Below, in pieces: positions 62,215 through 64,000 of a DNA stretch of 64,000 nt. The stretch spans positions 47,781-111,780 of the forward strand of contig JAGXFP010000021.1 in the NCBI GenBank assembly GCA_024637225.1, in the 5' to 3' direction. Below the pieces are notes generated by a model. It made no database searches. It was not told the origin of the DNA and worked only from the letters and a program-made list of their open reading frames with translations. The stretch comes from Desulfobacterales bacterium. Its GTDB lineage: Bacteria > Desulfobacterota > Desulfobulbia > Desulfobulbales > JAGXFP01. The position numbers were made by a program, and so were the translations under genes. Position 1 is the stretch's first letter, and each line of letters starts with the position of its first letter.

Positions 62215-62241
62215 ACGGGCCGGGCAGACAACCCCCATAAA

Positions 62242-62276
62242 AAAGGCGGGGCGCCCAATCCGGACGCCCCGCCTTT
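62242..62276. terminator. Bidirectional terminator between the TauE and ZraP-like genes
   Basis: AAAGGCGGGGCG pairs perfectly with CGCCCCGCCTTT (12 bp) around an 11-nt loop. On the minus strand a run of T follows, and on the plus strand TTT. It serves the two converging genes. Confidence 0.93.
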
Positions 62277-62306
62277 ACAGCGGGAAATTCTGGTGCTTAT
62301 CCGAAA

Positions 62307-62768
62307 TCAGGAAGCGGACCAGCATCCCCCCCTGGGGCCGTAACCGCGGTTGCCGCGGAAATTCCGGTTCTGGCGGTCTCCTTCATAGTCGCCATCGGGA
62401 CCAAGACAGTATCCGGGTCCGCCCAGGGCTATATCCTGCTCGGCCGCGATTTTGTCGATCTCTTTCTGCAAATCGAAAATCTCGCTCCACAGTTCCTGGG
62501 CTCGTTTTTTGTCGGCCGGTTCGGTCCTCATGACCTCTGCGTATTGGCTGCGTTTTTCGAAGAGCCGGCTGCGGATTTCCCTGGTATCTTCGTAGAACTT
62601 TTCGCGGGCCGCGAAGTCTTCAGGGTTGGCGCCTGCGCCGCCGAAACCATTGCCGTTGCAGCCATAACCGTAACCGCCGCCCCGACCGTAGGGACCGGCA
62701 TCGACAAGCTGGTACGAAAAGACACCTGCGGCCATAATTGCCGCCATAACCAAAATTAATTTCTTCAT
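62307..62768 (-). CDS. ZraP/Spy-like periplasmic zinc-resistance-associated protein
   Basis: A 153-residue exported protein. A signal peptide (MKKLILVMAAIMAAGVFSY, cleavage near VDA) is followed by a Gly/Tyr/Asn-rich segment (GRGGGYGYGCNGNGFGG), then a helical region (EKFYEDTREIRSRLFEKRSQ) and a Gly/Arg-rich C-terminus. This is the plan of ZraP-like metal-binding chaperones. Cys residues near both ends (YGCNG, YCLG, GGCW) could bind zinc. AGGAGGA precedes the ATG. The ZIP transporter gene lies divergently 370 bp away. Confidence 0.85.
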   Translation of the reverse strand: MKKLILVMAAIMAAGVFSYQLVDAGPYGRGGGYGYGCNGNGFGGAGANPEDFAAREKFYEDTREIRSRLFEKRSQYAEVMRTEPADKKRAQELWSEIFDLQKEIDKIAAEQDIALGGPGYCLGPDGDYEGDRQNRNFRGNRGYGPRGGCWSAS

Positions 62769-63138
62769 CGCAATAGTCCTCCTGTTCTGTAGTTTTTCGG
62801 GAAAGGGAAAGTTGTGTGTTGCCTGTTTGAATTATCAACATTCGTGCCAGCCAGGGGTTATTTTAGTAACTTCTTGATTATCCGAAGTTGTGGTGGAGAT
62901 TGCGCAGGGTGACGGGCTGGTGCCGGAGCCTGCTATTAAAGACTATTCTTAACCAGCCGGGCGGTGATTAGATAATATTGTCTAAACTCCTGCGGCGGCC
63001 TCGCCCAGAGGTTTCCGCCCAATGATGGACAGATCAGGGGCCGACAGGTTATCTTGATGGAGTCGGACTGGACGGTGCCTTCGGACTCCGCTCCGGGGCG
63101 CCTATTGCGAAAGATTGTTGAAAGGGGAGTCCAGAGTA
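62769..63138. other. Divergent intergenic region between metal-related genes
   Basis: A 370-bp gap without an open gene. A GGAGTC...GACTCC stem-loop lies at 63059-63089, 50 nt before the ZIP gene start. No promoter pair stands out. Shared metal-responsive control of both genes is possible but not shown. Confidence 0.4.
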
Positions 63139-63954
63139 ATGCTCACATATTTTCAGCAGATCCATCCGGTGACCCAGGCCTTTCTGGCCAACCTCTTTAC
63201 CTGGGGAGTAACGGCGGCCGGGGCGGGGTTGGTTTTTTTTACCAGCAACATTAACCGGAAGGTAATGGATTCGATGCTCGGCTTCGCCGGCGGGGTGATG
63301 ATCGCCGCCAGCTTCTGGTCCCTGCTGGGGCCGGGGATAGAGATGGCTGAGCAGATGCGGTTCAACCCCTGGCTGACCGCGGCCCTGGGATTTCTGGGCG
63401 GCGGCATTTTCATGCGCGTCGCCGATCTGATCCTGCCCCATCTTCATCCCGGTCTCGATATCCGGCATAGCGAAGGGATCAAGACCTCATGGCAGCGCAG
63501 CACCCTGCTGGTTCTGGCCATAACCCTCCACAATATCCCGGAAGGCCTTGCGGTCGGGGTGGCCTTCGGGGCGGTGGCGGCGGGGCTGCCCTCGGCCACC
63601 ATCGGCGGCGCCGTGGCTCTGGCGATCGGCATTGCGATTCAGAATTTTCCGGAAGGGACGGCGGTGGCGATGCCCCTCCGGCGTGAGGGGATGAGCAAGG
63701 GTAAATGCTTTCTGCTGGGGCAGGCCTCGGGGATGGTTGAGCCCATAGCCGGAGTCCTGGGGGCACTGTTTGTCCTCCAGATGCAGGGCGTGCTGCCCTA
63801 TGCCCTCTGTTTTGCGGCCGGGGCGATGATCTTTGTCGTGGTCGAGGAGCTGATCCCCGAATCCCAGCGGATTCCGGCCAATATCGATCTGGTGACCCTG
63901 GCGACCATGGTCGGTTTTACGGTAATGATGGTCCTTGATGTCGCCCTTGGTTGA
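63139..63954 (+). CDS. ZIP family divalent metal transporter
   Basis: A 271-residue membrane protein with eight helices. The metal pathway motifs are [14 protein letters not shown] (TM4) and [13 protein letters not shown] (TM5); the His-rich loop of many ZIPs is reduced to [15 protein letters not shown]. It should import Zn or other divalent metals, with a ZraP-like protein encoded next door. The ATG at 63139 is preferred to an upstream TTG, though its ribosome binding site (GGGGAG, 12 nt away) is only fair. Confidence 0.9.
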   Translation: MLTYFQQIHPVTQAFLANLFTWGVTAAGAGLVFFTSNINRKVMDSMLGFAGGVMIAASFWSLLGPGIEMAEQMRFNPWLTAALGFLGGGIFMRVADLILPHLHPGLDIRHSEGIKTSWQRSTLLVLAITLHNIPEGLAVGVAFGAVAAGLPSATIGGAVALAIGIAIQNFPEGTAVAMPLRREGMSKGKCFLLGQASGMVEPIAGVLGALFVLQMQGVLPYALCFAAGAMIFVVVEELIPESQRIPANIDLVTLATMVGFTVMMVLDVALG

Positions 63955-63968
63955 GGGGTATAATTATA

Positions 63969-64000
63969 AGCCAGAAGCCAGAAGCCAGAAGCCAGAAGCC
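63969..64000. repeat. Heptamer tandem array (AGCCAGA), array 3, cut by window edge
   Basis: Four perfect AGCCAGA units and four more bases at the window end, 14 bp after the ZIP gene stop. The unit differs from arrays 1 and 2 by one base (A for G at position 7). Confidence 0.93.

Overview
The window is GC-rich chromosomal DNA with densely packed core genes. It suggests a strictly anaerobic, Gram-negative member of the Desulfobacterota (former Deltaproteobacteria). The evidence is acsE with a corrinoid-protein reactivator (Wood-Ljungdahl branch), a superoxide reductase/rubredoxin/flavodiiron/ferritin set, a DUF3786 iron-sulfur protein, LPS-heptose and lipoprotein genes, and class II DAHP synthase. 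No rRNA, tRNA, CRISPR array, prophage or intact transposase was seen.

Layout. 1-7.7 kb (minus): helicase (cut by the window edge), slyX, a CHASE2 adenylate cyclase overlapping a secreted protein, two oxo-acid aldolases, and a cNMP-PilZ protein. 8.2-16 kb: ettA, a Crp/Fnr regulator with a phosphopantetheinyl transferase, cvpA, an overlapping pair of arsenosugar-type glycosyltransferases, a UPF0280 protein, rdgB. 16-25.6 kb (plus): aroK, aroC, a glycogen-synthase-like GT5 enzyme, gap, and a 1414-residue PPDK-like phosphotransferase with an unrecognised 900-residue N-terminus. 25.6-33.4 kb (minus): CMD protein, old yellow enzyme, HEAT protein, DUF3786 protein, then an oxygen-defence block (flavodiiron protein, ferritin, superoxide reductase, rubredoxin, peroxiredoxin, a 74-residue unknown). 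33.8-43.6 kb: nfo, an SDR protein, holA, clpS-clpA, an OB-fold lipoprotein, panE, metK. 44-55.4 kb: AI-2E permease, dus, cNMP protein, lgt, M16 protease, rpe, a lipoprotein, a DksA-type zinc protein, and a nitrilase-HldE fusion. 56-64 kb: RACE-type activator, acsE, HsdR_N-like protein, class II DAHP synthase, TauE permease, ZraP-like protein, ZIP transporter.

The genes fit together in four themes: oxygen defence; one-carbon/corrinoid metabolism; the shikimate entry (DAHP synthase, aroK, aroC); and cyclic-nucleotide signalling (one cyclase with intact catalytic residues and three cNMP-binding proteins).

The most unusual layer is between the genes. At least five families of short interspersed repeats are present: a modular 80-230 bp family with ends like TTTTTGCGACGCCATC in more than ten copies, a second family with 17-18 bp inverted ends, a single element whose inverted ends supply the stop codons of two converging genes, a family of about 130 bp in two copies, and a REP-like motif. 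There are also three heptamer arrays. Several long open frames begin inside these repeats, so starts were moved downstream wherever a ribosome binding site and homologous protein start supported it.
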